Assembly: GCF_011753055.1 (NCBI RefSeq)
Contig: NZ_VWWJ01000001.1
Span: forward strand, 930,001 to 994,000
DNA from: Burkholderia sp. Ax-1719
GTDB lineage: Bacteria > Pseudomonadota > Gammaproteobacteria > Burkholderiales > Burkholderiaceae
Length of the DNA: 64,000 bases
Reading direction: 5' to 3'
In this document: one piece after another, positions 51,581-59,762 of the stretch
Layout of the letters: each line of letters begins with the position of its first letter
Numbering within the stretch: the first letter of the stretch is position 1
Notes under the pieces: model-generated
Told to the model about the DNA's origin: nothing
Seen by the model: the letters and a program-made list of their open reading frames with translations, nothing else
Databases searched by the model: none
Translations under genes and position numbers: made by a program

Positions 51581-52399
51581 ATGAACGCAAATCATGAAGT
51601 TGCTGTACGGGCGGTTGCCGGCAACGTGCCTGAGATTCTCGTGACAAAGAGCGACGGCGTCGCCGTTGTCGTGATTAACCGCGAGAGCAAGCGTAATGCG
51701 CTGACGATGATGCTTTGGCGGCAGCTTGGTGAGACATTTTCGATGCTTGATCAGGACCCAGCGGTCCGTGCGATCGTCCTCACGGGCAGCGGCGCAAGCT
51801 TTTGCGCGGGCGCTGACATCTCAGAATTTTCGCAGGTTCGCGCAAATGCTGAGCAAGCGCTGGAGTACGAAAGTACGTATGACGGGTGCTGTGACGCGAT
51901 TGCAGCGGTGTCAAAGCCGACCATTGCGGCGGTCAACGGATTTTGTATGGGCGGTGGTTGCAATGTCGCGATGGCTTGCGATTTCCGCTTTGCAGATCCA
52001 TCAGCGGCATTCGCAATCCCTGCCGCGCGGCTGTCGATTGTCTATGGTGTGGCTGGGACAGCGCGTTTGCTGAATCTCGTGGGGCTGTCAAACGCAAAGT
52101 GGATTTTGTTCAGCGGTAAGCGATTTGACGCGTCGCGAGCGCACCGGTTGGGTTTCGTTGATGAGATTGAGCCGAACGTACTGGCGGCCGCGAAAGTCTT
52201 CGCAGCTGAACTTGCGCAGAACGCCCCGCTCACCATGAAGGGCGCCAAATATATCCTGGATCATCTGCGTGACAAGCAGGGCGAACTGTCTGAAAGCACG
52301 GTGCAACGTATGCTCGATGAAGCGGCGCAGAGTTACGACTATCAGGAAGGACGTGCCGCCTTTGCCGAGAAGCGCGCCCCTCGGTTTACTGGCACTTAA
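51581..52399 (+). CDS. Crotonase-fold protein (enoyl-CoA hydratase/isomerase family) without the catalytic Glu pair
   Basis: A 272-residue crotonase-superfamily enzyme. CoA-binding and oxyanion-hole segments are present: GSGASFCAGADISEF (69-83) and NGFCMGGGCNVAMACDFRFA (119-138). The two catalytic Glu of enoyl-CoA hydratase (after GGGC and in the QPE segment) are here Asn128 and Ala, in GGGCNVAM and AIPAARLSIVYG. So simple hydration is unlikely, and another crotonase reaction, such as isomerisation or C-C cleavage, is more plausible. It follows the CoA-transferase gene closely and would act on its product. Full length and normal spacing otherwise. Confidence 0.9.
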   Translation: MNANHEVAVRAVAGNVPEILVTKSDGVAVVVINRESKRNALTMMLWRQLGETFSMLDQDPAVRAIVLTGSGASFCAGADISEFSQVRANAEQALEYESTYDGCCDAIAAVSKPTIAAVNGFCMGGGCNVAMACDFRFADPSAAFAIPAARLSIVYGVAGTARLLNLVGLSNAKWILFSGKRFDASRAHRLGFVDEIEPNVLAAAKVFAAELAQNAPLTMKGAKYILDHLRDKQGELSESTVQRMLDEAAQSYDYQEGRAAFAEKRAPRFTGT

Positions 52400-52428
52400 G
52401 AACCGGCTTTCCTCCAGCAACAATCTGA

Positions 52429-52463
52429 TAGTCGGGGAGTCGCATCGTGCGGCTCCCCGACTA
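52429..52463. terminator. Bidirectional terminator between crotonase and LysR genes
   Basis: TAGTCGGGGAG (52429-52439) and CTCCCCGACTA (52453-52463) form a perfect 11-bp stem, extended inside by CGC/GCG. It overlaps the LysR stop codon and can end both convergent transcripts. Confidence 0.8.
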
Positions 52464-53393
52464 TTCGTTTGTGCGAAGTCCCGTGGCGCCTGACCAGCTC
52501 CCGGAAGCCAGCAACTGATCGAGTATCTGAGTTACCGAATCTCTCACGACTTCGGCTGCACGGCTAAGGGGTAACGTATCCGAGATACACAGCGACAACT
52601 CCCGAAGGACTTTTCTGCCGCCAATCGGTGCTATGCCGACATGGCCTTGCTCCACATATTCTGCGACTGCGGACCACGGTAAAACAGTCCAGCCGAGGCC
52701 CGCTACCACGAGACGGACCAACATGTCGGTCGCGCTCACCTCACTCACGAGTCTGAAGCCAAGATGTTCTGCGAGAAAGGCAGCGTCAATCCTCTGACGA
52801 ATCGTGCTTGGCGCACTCGGTAGTATCAAAGGCCGGGAAGCCAGTTCCTTGAGCTTTATAGGCTTGTCCGATGCTCGTTGGGATGCAGGAAATACGACGT
52901 AGAGCTCTTCATGAAGTAGAGGTCGAAGTGTCGTGCCACGACGCTGCTGCGCGTCGACGGCAATTGCTATATCGATCTTTCCTGTCGCGACAAGGTCCAC
53001 AAGCTCAGCGCTTGGACGCTCGACTATCTCAAGAAGAATGCCTTCGAAGCGTGCAAGGTCTTCAAGAAGAGGAACGACGAGAATCTTGCCCGTACTACCC
53101 GGAATTCCAATCGTGACATGCCCACCCGGATGATCATTTTCCTGTGAGACTGCAAGCCGGGCATCTTCAAATTGCTTGAGCAGCGATCTGGCGTGCCGGT
53201 AGAGTACTTCGCCAGCTGGCGTAAGCCTGACTCCCTGCGCGGATCTGTCGAACAGACGCGTATCGAACTCTGCCTCGAGATTGGCGATCTGCTGGCTCAG
53301 CGCCGGCTGCGCAATGCGAAGCGCTTCCGACGCTCGCGTCATATTGCCAAGTTCGGCGATCCGCGAAAAATATCGTAGCTGTTTGAAATCCAT
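52461..53393 (-). CDS. LysR-family transcriptional regulator (Nac/CynR-like)
   Basis: A 310-residue LysR protein starting MDFKQLRYFSRIAELGNMTR with AGGAGACAGAG upstream. The HTH continues ASEALRIAQPALSQQIANLE and AEFDTRLFDRSAQGVRLTPA. The effector domain starts near GGHVTIGIPGSTGKILVVPL. This form (MDxxQLRYF, QPALSQQI) is typical of regulators of nitrogen or aromatic-acid genes. It is divergent from the MHS transporter gene, with a perfect CTTAGAA-N4-TTCTAAG palindrome between them, and probably controls that operon. Confidence 0.94.
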   Translation of the reverse strand: MDFKQLRYFSRIAELGNMTRASEALRIAQPALSQQIANLEAEFDTRLFDRSAQGVRLTPAGEVLYRHARSLLKQFEDARLAVSQENDHPGGHVTIGIPGSTGKILVVPLLEDLARFEGILLEIVERPSAELVDLVATGKIDIAIAVDAQQRRGTTLRPLLHEELYVVFPASQRASDKPIKLKELASRPLILPSAPSTIRQRIDAAFLAEHLGFRLVSEVSATDMLVRLVVAGLGWTVLPWSAVAEYVEQGHVGIAPIGGRKVLRELSLCISDTLPLSRAAEVVRDSVTQILDQLLASGSWSGATGLRTNE

Positions 53394-53502
53394 CTCTGTC
53401 TCCTCCAGAGCGCAATGCAACCAGACTCAATCGACTATTCGGACGATAAGTTAGCGCGATGGGTCGATTGGTTTTCCATATTTTTATTGTATCGCTATCA
53501 CG

Positions 53503-53520
53503 CTTAGAATTGGTTCTAAG
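53503..53520. promoter_or_regulatory. Palindrome CTTAGAA-N4-TTCTAAG in the LysR/MHS promoter
   Basis: A perfect 18-bp inverted repeat lying 110 bases from the LysR start and 93 from the transporter start. It is the best candidate for the LysR binding site of this operon. Confidence 0.65.
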
Positions 53521-53612
53521 AGTGCTTCACGCGTCGTGACAAAAAGAGGCCGACGCGTGCGTGTCTACGTAGTGTGCACGCAAAGGCACCATAACTCGAT
53601 GGAGACAAGCGT

Positions 53613-55304
53613 ATGAACACAGGAGTAGAGCATTTGGTCGCTGATTATCGCGAAGCGACCTCACAAAGCGTGCAACGACGCGTGATCTTTGCGTCATCAC
53701 TCGGTACGATGTTTGAGTGGTATGACTTCTTTCTCGCTGGGTCACTTGCAGCGCAGATCTCAAAGAATATCTTTGCCGGAGTTAATCCTACGGCAGGCTT
53801 CATCTTCACCTTACTCAGCTTCGCAGCCGGCTTTGCGGTGCGTCCCTTCGGTGCTCTTGTATTCGGGCGCATCGGGGACCTGGTTGGACGCAAATACACT
53901 TTCCTTGTCACGATCTCGCTGATGGGCATTGCAACCTTCGTCATCGGGTTGCTGCCAGGATCAGCGACGATCGGGATTGCTGCTCCAATCCTCTTTGTGG
54001 CGATGCGCATGCTGCAAGGGCTGGCGCTCGGCGGCGAATACGGTGGTGCTGTCGTCTATGTCGCTGAGCACAGCGGTAATAAGGATAGAGGAGCTAAGAC
54101 AGCTTGGATTCAGGCAACGGCGGCTCTGGGCCTGCTGCTCTCTCTGGCAGTCATCTTGCCGACGCGGTTTCTCATGGGAGAAACGGAGTTTGGGAACTGG
54201 GGCTGGCGCGTACCTTTTCTTGTCTCAATGATACTGCTCGTAGTGTCCCTCTGGATTCGACTCAAGCTTCACGAGTCTCCAGAATTCGAACGCATGAAAC
54301 AGGAAGGCGCGACTTCAAAGGCTCCGATCAGCGAAGCCTTTGGGCAATGGTCGAACCTTAAGCTTGTCCTGATTGGATTGTTCGGGATGGTGATGGGACA
54401 AGCAGTGGTCTGGTATGCCGGGCAGTTCTACAGCATGTTCTTCCTGACCCAGACGCTCAAGGTGGATGGTGGCACTGCCAACATGATGATCATCATCGCT
54501 ACCGTGGTCACAACTCCGTTTTATGTGATCTTCGGCAAGCTGTCCGATCGATTTGGCCGCAAGCCTGTTTTCATGACAGGCTGCTTGCTCGCTGTATTGT
54601 TTTTCTTCCCGCTGTTCAAGGGTTTGGCACATTACGCGAATCCGGCATTGGAAGCTGCACAGCGTCAAGCCCCAATCACTGTGCGTGCAGACCCTAGCGA
54701 ATGTAGCTTTCAATTCAACCCTGCAGGAACGGCAAAGTTCGTCTCATCATGCGACGTTGCAAGAAGCGCGATCACGCGGGCAGGGCTGAACTATACCGAC
54801 GAAAGTTTGCCGAGTGGACAGACCGCTGAGGTGCGTATCGGGGACACAGTCATTCAGAGTTTCAGCGGGAAGTCTGCGAATTCCGCAACTCAGGCTCATG
54901 ACTTCGATCGCCGTATTGCGTTGGCGTTGAAGGCTGCCGGTTACGCGACTGGGCCAGCTGACCCCGCACGGATCAACTTCTTTATGACGACATTGATACT
55001 GATCGTACTGATGTTGTTCGGAACGATGACGTATGGGCCAATTGCCGCGATGCTTGTGGAACTCTTCCCCACGCGGATCCGATATACCGCCATTTCGCTG
55101 CCTTATCACGTTGGGATCGGTTGGTTCGGCGGCTTCTTGCCCGCAGCATCATTCGCAATTTCGGCTCAGACTGGGGACATCTATTCGGGCTTATGGTATC
55201 CAGTCACGCTAGCGGCTATATGCTTTGTGATCTGCCTGCTGCTTGTCAAGGAGAGCAAGGGCGTCGATATCTACCGAAAGGCAAGTGCCTCGGATGCCAA
55301 CTAG
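53613..55304 (+). CDS. MHS-type MFS metabolite:H+ symporter with an inserted domain
   Basis: A 563-residue transporter, about 120 longer than usual for the family. Helices 1-4 show GTMFEWYDFFLAGSLAAQIS and RPFGALVFGRIGDLVGRKYT, and the loop motif GGEYGGAVVYVAEHS is the metabolite:H+ symporter signature. Between residues about 340 and 454 lies a hydrophilic insertion with two cysteines (Cys364, Cys380), predicted outside the membrane. After it come INFFMTTLILIVLMLFGTMT and GPIAAMLVELFPTRIRYTAI. Relatives import citrate, shikimate or betaine-like compounds. It starts the operon continuing with the hydrolase, SDR, alcohol dehydrogenase and thioesterase genes. Confidence 0.92.
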   Translation: MNTGVEHLVADYREATSQSVQRRVIFASSLGTMFEWYDFFLAGSLAAQISKNIFAGVNPTAGFIFTLLSFAAGFAVRPFGALVFGRIGDLVGRKYTFLVTISLMGIATFVIGLLPGSATIGIAAPILFVAMRMLQGLALGGEYGGAVVYVAEHSGNKDRGAKTAWIQATAALGLLLSLAVILPTRFLMGETEFGNWGWRVPFLVSMILLVVSLWIRLKLHESPEFERMKQEGATSKAPISEAFGQWSNLKLVLIGLFGMVMGQAVVWYAGQFYSMFFLTQTLKVDGGTANMMIIIATVVTTPFYVIFGKLSDRFGRKPVFMTGCLLAVLFFFPLFKGLAHYANPALEAAQRQAPITVRADPSECSFQFNPAGTAKFVSSCDVARSAITRAGLNYTDESLPSGQTAEVRIGDTVIQSFSGKSANSATQAHDFDRRIALALKAAGYATGPADPARINFFMTTLILIVLMLFGTMTYGPIAAMLVELFPTRIRYTAISLPYHVGIGWFGGFLPAASFAISAQTGDIYSGLWYPVTLAAICFVICLLLVKESKGVDIYRKASASDAN

Positions 55305-55320
55305 TACCAAGGAGAAAAAA

Positions 55321-56154
55321 ATGACACTAGCATCGTCGAACGGGGCAAAGCTCTATGTTGAGGTCACCGGGCAGGGCATCCCGGTGGTTTTCGTCCACGA
55401 GTTTGCGGGTGATTGTCGGAATTGGGAAAACCAGGTGAGGTTTCTCTCGCGTCGCTATCAGTGCATTACATTTAACGCACGCGGCTATCCACCCTCCGAC
55501 GTCCCGACGGATATCGAACATTACGGTCAGCGTCATGCGGTAGACGACATCGCAAACGTCATGCGACATTGCAATGTGAAGAAAGCCCATATCGTAGGGC
55601 TTTCCATGGGTGGTTACGCGACGGTCAACTTTGGGATTGCCTATCCGGAGATGGCGCGTTCACTCGTTATTGCTGGTGCCGGCCACGGTTCCGACCCGCA
55701 GCGCCGAGACCAGTTTCTGCATGACAGCGCTGAACTGGCAGATCGCCTGTTGTCGCTTGGTATGCAGGAGGGAATTCTGCACTATGCCAACAGCGCTATC
55801 CGTCGACGATACAAAGAGAAGGACCCGCGTGGCTTCGAAGAATTTAACCGGCAGTTTGCCGAACATTCGCCGCTTGGCTCTGCTCTGACAACGCGCGGTT
55901 ATCAAATGCGTCGCCAGACCATTTATCAGTTGCAGGAGCAGCTCAAGGGGCTCAACGTGCCTGCGCTGATTGTCACAGGGGACGACGACGAGCCATGTTT
56001 GGAGCCTGCGCTGTTTATGAAGAGGACCATGCCGGACGCGAGACTTTGGGTTGTTCCAAGGACAAGCCATCCGATTAATCTGGAAGAACCAGATGCATTC
56101 AACCATGCCTTACTTCAATTTTTCACCGAAATTGATGCGCACGAAAAGAGGTAG
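55321..56154 (+). CDS. Alpha/beta-fold hydrolase (enol-lactonase/C-C hydrolase-like)
   Basis: A 277-residue hydrolase starting behind AAGGAGAAAAAA, 16 bases after the transporter stop. The oxyanion region is VVFVHEFAGDCRNWENQV, with HE-F in place of the usual HG. The nucleophile is Ser95 in IVGLSMGGYA, the acid lies in VTGDDDEPCLEP and the His in PRTSHPINLEEPDAFN. The pattern resembles 3-oxoadipate enol-lactonase and meta-cleavage hydrolases. It probably opens a lactone or cleaves a C-C or ester bond of the imported compound. The HE substitution may change oxyanion geometry. Confidence 0.9.
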   Translation: MTLASSNGAKLYVEVTGQGIPVVFVHEFAGDCRNWENQVRFLSRRYQCITFNARGYPPSDVPTDIEHYGQRHAVDDIANVMRHCNVKKAHIVGLSMGGYATVNFGIAYPEMARSLVIAGAGHGSDPQRRDQFLHDSAELADRLLSLGMQEGILHYANSAIRRRYKEKDPRGFEEFNRQFAEHSPLGSALTTRGYQMRRQTIYQLQEQLKGLNVPALIVTGDDDEPCLEPALFMKRTMPDARLWVVPRTSHPINLEEPDAFNHALLQFFTEIDAHEKR

Positions 56155-56159
56155 TAATT

Positions 56160-56936
56160 GTGAAGCTTAGTTTGGAAGGTAAATCCGTTCTCGTAACCGG
56201 CGGCTCTCGCGGAATCGGCTACGCATGTTGCCGGCTCTTCGCCGAAGAAGGCTGTTCGGTGACGTTGTTGGGCCGTGACCCTGGTAGCGTTCAGTCCGCT
56301 GTTTCACGGCTCAAGCAGGAGACTGGGAAAGAAGTAAGCGGCCTTTCTCTGGATCTATCGTCCAAAAGCGATGTTGACGCGCTTTCCGCTCAACTGGGAC
56401 GATTTGATGTTGTCGTCAACAATGCCGGAGCGATTCCCGGCGGAGGGCTTGGCAGCGTCGACGATGCACGATGGCGTGAGGCATGGGATCTCAAGATATA
56501 TGGTTATCTTGAAGCCACGCGTGCAGCGTTGCCGGCCATGATCGAGCGCGGAAGCGGCGTGATCGTGAACGTCATCGGAATAGCAGGAGCAAGGCCCTCA
56601 TATGACTACCTCTGCGGGTCGACGGCAAATGCAGCGTTGATCGCGTTCACAAAGGCTGTTGGAGCTCACGCAGCGCGCAATGGTGTGAGAGTCGTAGGGG
56701 TGAATCCGGGGCCCACTGAAACGGACCGTCTGATCAAGTTGTACGAAGCACGGGCGATGGAGCAGTTCGGCGACAAGTCACGCTGGCGAGAGTTGCTGAG
56801 CGACATGCCGTTCGGCCGCGTCGCGCTACCGGAGGAGATTGCTGATCTGGTCGTCTTCCTCGCCTCCAGACGCGCGTCGTACATCAGCGGCACTGTGATC
56901 GATATCGACGGTGGCGCAAGCTACTCTTCTCATTGA
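56160..56936 (+). CDS. SDR-family oxidoreductase with altered active site
   Basis: A 258-residue short-chain dehydrogenase starting at GTG 56160, five bases after the hydrolase stop. The cofactor motif is VTGGSRGIGYACCRLFAEEG, and NNAG (residues 87-90) is present. The classical Ser/Tyr/Lys triad is not in place: VNVIGIAG has Gly at the Ser position, and the Tyr-x3-Lys region reads DYLCGSTANAAL, with Gly and Asn where Tyr and Lys usually align. A Tyr (150) lies nearby and could serve. Proteins with GSTANAAL-type segments form a known SDR side group. It likely binds NAD(P), but its chemistry is uncertain. Confidence 0.88.
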   Translation: MKLSLEGKSVLVTGGSRGIGYACCRLFAEEGCSVTLLGRDPGSVQSAVSRLKQETGKEVSGLSLDLSSKSDVDALSAQLGRFDVVVNNAGAIPGGGLGSVDDARWREAWDLKIYGYLEATRAALPAMIERGSGVIVNVIGIAGARPSYDYLCGSTANAALIAFTKAVGAHAARNGVRVVGVNPGPTETDRLIKLYEARAMEQFGDKSRWRELLSDMPFGRVALPEEIADLVVFLASRRASYISGTVIDIDGGASYSSH

Positions 56937-56949
56937 CGGGATTCTTACG

Positions 56950-58101
56950 ATGGCACTATCTTTCGAAATCACACCGAAAATCATCTGCGAGCAAGGCAGC
57001 GCAGGGAATCTGCATGAAGTCATTGTGCAGCTTGGCGGATCCCGCGCAATGTTCGTCACTGACCGGGGAATGCTAGGGACTGGGCTGCTCGATCCTGTCG
57101 TCAACGAGTGCAAAAGCGCAGGCGTGGAAGTCAGCGTCTACGCCGATGTGCAGGCAGACCCTCCCGAGGCAATGGTCCTGGAAGCGGTCCGGTTTGCGTC
57201 AGAGAATGCGGTTGATATCGTAGTCGGGATCGGCGGCGGAAGCTCAATGGACACGGCGAAACTCGTCGCGCTACTGGCTAAAACGCCGCAGCCTCTGCCT
57301 CAGATTTATGGGATCGGCTTGGCGAAAGGGCCTCGTCTGCCGCTGATTCAGGTGCCGACTACGGCAGGCACTGGTTCGGAAGCGACCCCGATATCAATCG
57401 TAACGACACCCTCGCACGAAAAGAAGGGCGTGGTCTCTCCGCTTCTATATCCTGACGTCGCGGTTCTCGATGGTTTGCTGACTTTGGGATTGCCGCCGTC
57501 AGTGACTGCAATGACGGCGATTGACGCAATGGTGCATGCGATTGAGGCATACACGAGCCGTCACAAGAAGAATGTGCTTTCTGACATGTTCGCCGTCAAA
57601 GCACTTGACCTGCTCTACAGAAATATCCGGTCTGCCGTCTTTGATGGCAAAAATGCAGATGCACGCGAAAAGATGCTGCTAGGTTCACTGTTGGCAGGCA
57701 TTGCGTTCGCAAATTCGCCAGTCGCCGCCGTGCACGCATTGGCTTACCCTCTTGGCGGACATTTTGGGCTGCCTCACGGACTCACAAACTCGCTCATGCT
57801 TGTACCCGTCCTTCGCTTTAATCGCGATGCGGCAGTGACGTACTATGCGCAACTTGGTAGACATCTTCTGGAGTTGCCAGCTGATGCGAGCGACGAAAAC
57901 GCAGCGGACGCGTTTATTCAGGCGATCGCGCAACTCGTGGAGGAGATGCCATATGCGCAGAATCTCCGCGAGGCAGGGGTAGGAGATGACGATTTGACGA
58001 TGCTGGCTACCGACGCAATGAAGGTCCAGCGGCTCCTCGTGAACAACCCGCGCGATGTGTCGTACGAAGATGCATTGTCGTTGTATCGCGAAGCGCTTTG
58101 A
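56950..58101 (+). CDS. Iron-type (group III) alcohol dehydrogenase
   Basis: A 383-residue NAD-dependent alcohol dehydrogenase. The start at 56950 lies 13 bases after the SDR stop. The nucleotide site is VVGIGGGSSMDTAKLVALLA, followed by PTTAGTGSEATPISIV. Metal ligands are in AIDAMVHAIEAYTS (Asp and His) and HALAYPLGGHFGLPHG (two His). Length and motifs fit the group that includes 1,3-propanediol and maleylacetate-type reductases. In this operon it may oxidise the alcohol released by the hydrolase or reduce a keto acid. All four ligands look intact, so the enzyme should be active. Confidence 0.93.
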   Translation: MALSFEITPKIICEQGSAGNLHEVIVQLGGSRAMFVTDRGMLGTGLLDPVVNECKSAGVEVSVYADVQADPPEAMVLEAVRFASENAVDIVVGIGGGSSMDTAKLVALLAKTPQPLPQIYGIGLAKGPRLPLIQVPTTAGTGSEATPISIVTTPSHEKKGVVSPLLYPDVAVLDGLLTLGLPPSVTAMTAIDAMVHAIEAYTSRHKKNVLSDMFAVKALDLLYRNIRSAVFDGKNADAREKMLLGSLLAGIAFANSPVAAVHALAYPLGGHFGLPHGLTNSLMLVPVLRFNRDAAVTYYAQLGRHLLELPADASDENAADAFIQAIAQLVEEMPYAQNLREAGVGDDDLTMLATDAMKVQRLLVNNPRDVSYEDALSLYREAL

Positions 58102-58111
58102 GGGAGGCAGC

Positions 58112-58561
58112 ATGAAGGATCTACGTCGGAAGGATTTTGCCCACTTCACTACGATTCAGACGCGCTGGAAAGACAACGATATCTACGGTCACGTGAACAA
58201 CGTGAACTACTACAGTTTCTTCGACACGGCCGTGAATCGCATCCTCATTGAAGAGGGCGTGCTCGATATCCACGAGGGGGAGGTCGTCGGGTTTGTCGTT
58301 GACAGTGGCTGCTCGTATTTTAAACCCGTAAGTTTTCCTGACACGCTGGAGGTGGGCACGAAAGTCTCCACAATCGGTCGAACAAGCGTACGGTATGAAC
58401 TCGCGATTTTCAAGACAGGTGAGGACACGCCGGCAGCCGCAGGGCACTTTGTACACGTCTATGTAGACAGACGGACAGGGAAGTCGACGGAAATTCCCGA
58501 AACAACACGCCGACTTCTTGAGGCTTTGATAGTTCAGTACTCAGCAAGCGTGCCCGCGTGA
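58112..58561 (+). CDS. Acyl-CoA thioesterase (4HBT hot-dog fold)
   Basis: A 149-residue thioesterase starting behind GAGGGAGGCAGC, ten bases after the dehydrogenase stop. The active-site segment is TRWKDNDIYGHVNNVNYYSF, with the catalytic Asp before GHVNN, as in 4-hydroxybenzoyl-CoA thioesterase and YbgC. It releases acid from CoA, which fits a pathway that loads CoA with the CaiB-type enzyme. It is the last gene of the operon, followed by a strong hairpin at 58586. Confidence 0.92.
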   Translation: MKDLRRKDFAHFTTIQTRWKDNDIYGHVNNVNYYSFFDTAVNRILIEEGVLDIHEGEVVGFVVDSGCSYFKPVSFPDTLEVGTKVSTIGRTSVRYELAIFKTGEDTPAAAGHFVHVYVDRRTGKSTEIPETTRRLLEALIVQYSASVPA

Positions 58562-58585
58562 GCATTTTTTAGATTTGTATCTCGG

Positions 58586-58632
58586 GGATGCTTGCTTCGT
58601 GAACGACGCGATACGTTCACGTGCAAGCATCC
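58586..58632 (+). terminator. Terminator of the transporter-thioesterase operon
   Basis: GGATGCTTGC (58586-58595) pairs with GCAAGCATCC (58623-58632), and inside them CGTGAACG (58598-58605) pairs with CGTTCACG (58614-58621). This long, nearly continuous stem starts 24 bases after the stop codon. A T-run (ATTTTTTAG) precedes it. Confidence 0.8.
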
Positions 58633-58741
58633 AGACAAGCGTTGCGTCTAGATGTTCGCCAGCAGATGGCAATCTGACCACGCAATCGACCGCAGCATGC
58701 ATGGTGGACTGTTAAGCCTCTCGCTGACGAGATTTTCAATG

Positions 58742-59692
58742 TCACCGGAATCGCGAGGGCTCAGTTCCGTATCGATCGACAAATTGACGACTGAAGCTTG
58801 CAACAGAGTTGTAGCCGACACGAGCAGCAACTGTCTTGACCGGAAGTCTTGAGGTCATCAGCAGGCGAAGACCTTCGGACATTCTGGCGTCGGCGATTAC
58901 CGACCGTAGCGTCGTGGATTCGTCTGCCATCCTGCGGCGTAACGTGGCTCCACTGAGTCCTGTCAGGCCCTCGAGCTCAGCCGACTGCCAGTTGTGACCA
59001 GGATTTCGTGTTACCAGCTTGCGCACAGTCATCGCAATGCTCGGTGCTTGAGGGTGCAGGATCGCGGTGTAACCCGACTCGTACAAGCATAAGACGATCC
59101 CCACCATTGCGTGCAGTGAGAGTGCTCGCTGACCATGCTGCATTGTTTGAGTCCAGCGCTTTAACTGCTCAAGCAGGCTCGCGACAGGTATGGAGGCAAC
59201 AGATCCAATCTCTGTCGAAGGCGGAGCGGCCAGCAGCAAGCGCGCAGCCTCCAGTTGCTCGTCCATCAGCACAACACTCAGTGCGACAACTTCACCCTTG
59301 GCTTCATCCGGAATGTATTCAATGTCGATGCTTCGTGCATTCGGCACCACGAGGATAGACCCGGGAAGCACGCTGACCCAGCGGTTGTGTTCCCGGTATT
59401 TGAAGTGCCCAAGTAGAGGGAACGATAGCGTCGCTCCATCGACTTCGTACTTGTTGACTTGATGTGCTTGCACGGAGCGCAGGCAATCGCAAGGCAACGA
59501 ATCTCGCGAACGCGCGAGATTCAGGAGTGACTCAAGCAAATTATTGGTCTGTATTTCAGCCGTGCCGAATTCCGGCATAAATCGAGCTCCATCAACATCC
59601 AGTGCACAGGCAAATGCGGCGCCCTCCAATACTGGAGGGCGCCGTAGAACCACGTCTTCGAAATATACAGCTGATATGCCTTTTCGAACCAA
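58742..59692 (-). CDS. AraC-family regulator, start uncertain
   Basis: A 316-residue AraC protein of the arabinose-binding-domain type (about residues 25-180), with the double HTH at about 225-314: VRKLVTRNPGHNWQSAELEG, LTGLSGATLRRRMADES and LLMTSRLPVKTVAARVGYNS with VASFSRQFVDRYGTEPSRFR. The only start is a TTG at 59690-59692 without a good ribosome binding site. The frame remains open and protein-like upstream (GIGYPTAQQLRQAFRRLVRK) to a TGA at about 59754, so the true N-terminus may have been lost or starts at a rare codon. It probably regulates the operon convergent with it or the MBL gene. Confidence 0.85.
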   Translation of the reverse strand: MVRKGISAVYFEDVVLRRPPVLEGAAFACALDVDGARFMPEFGTAEIQTNNLLESLLNLARSRDSLPCDCLRSVQAHQVNKYEVDGATLSFPLLGHFKYREHNRWVSVLPGSILVVPNARSIDIEYIPDEAKGEVVALSVVLMDEQLEAARLLLAAPPSTEIGSVASIPVASLLEQLKRWTQTMQHGQRALSLHAMVGIVLCLYESGYTAILHPQAPSIAMTVRKLVTRNPGHNWQSAELEGLTGLSGATLRRRMADESTTLRSVIADARMSEGLRLLMTSRLPVKTVAARVGYNSVASFSRQFVDRYGTEPSRFR

Positions 59693-59762
59693 ACGTCGAA
59701 ACGCTTGCCTGAGCTGCTGCGCAGTGGGATAGCCGATGCCCCGCCAACAGAGCTGTCAACCT

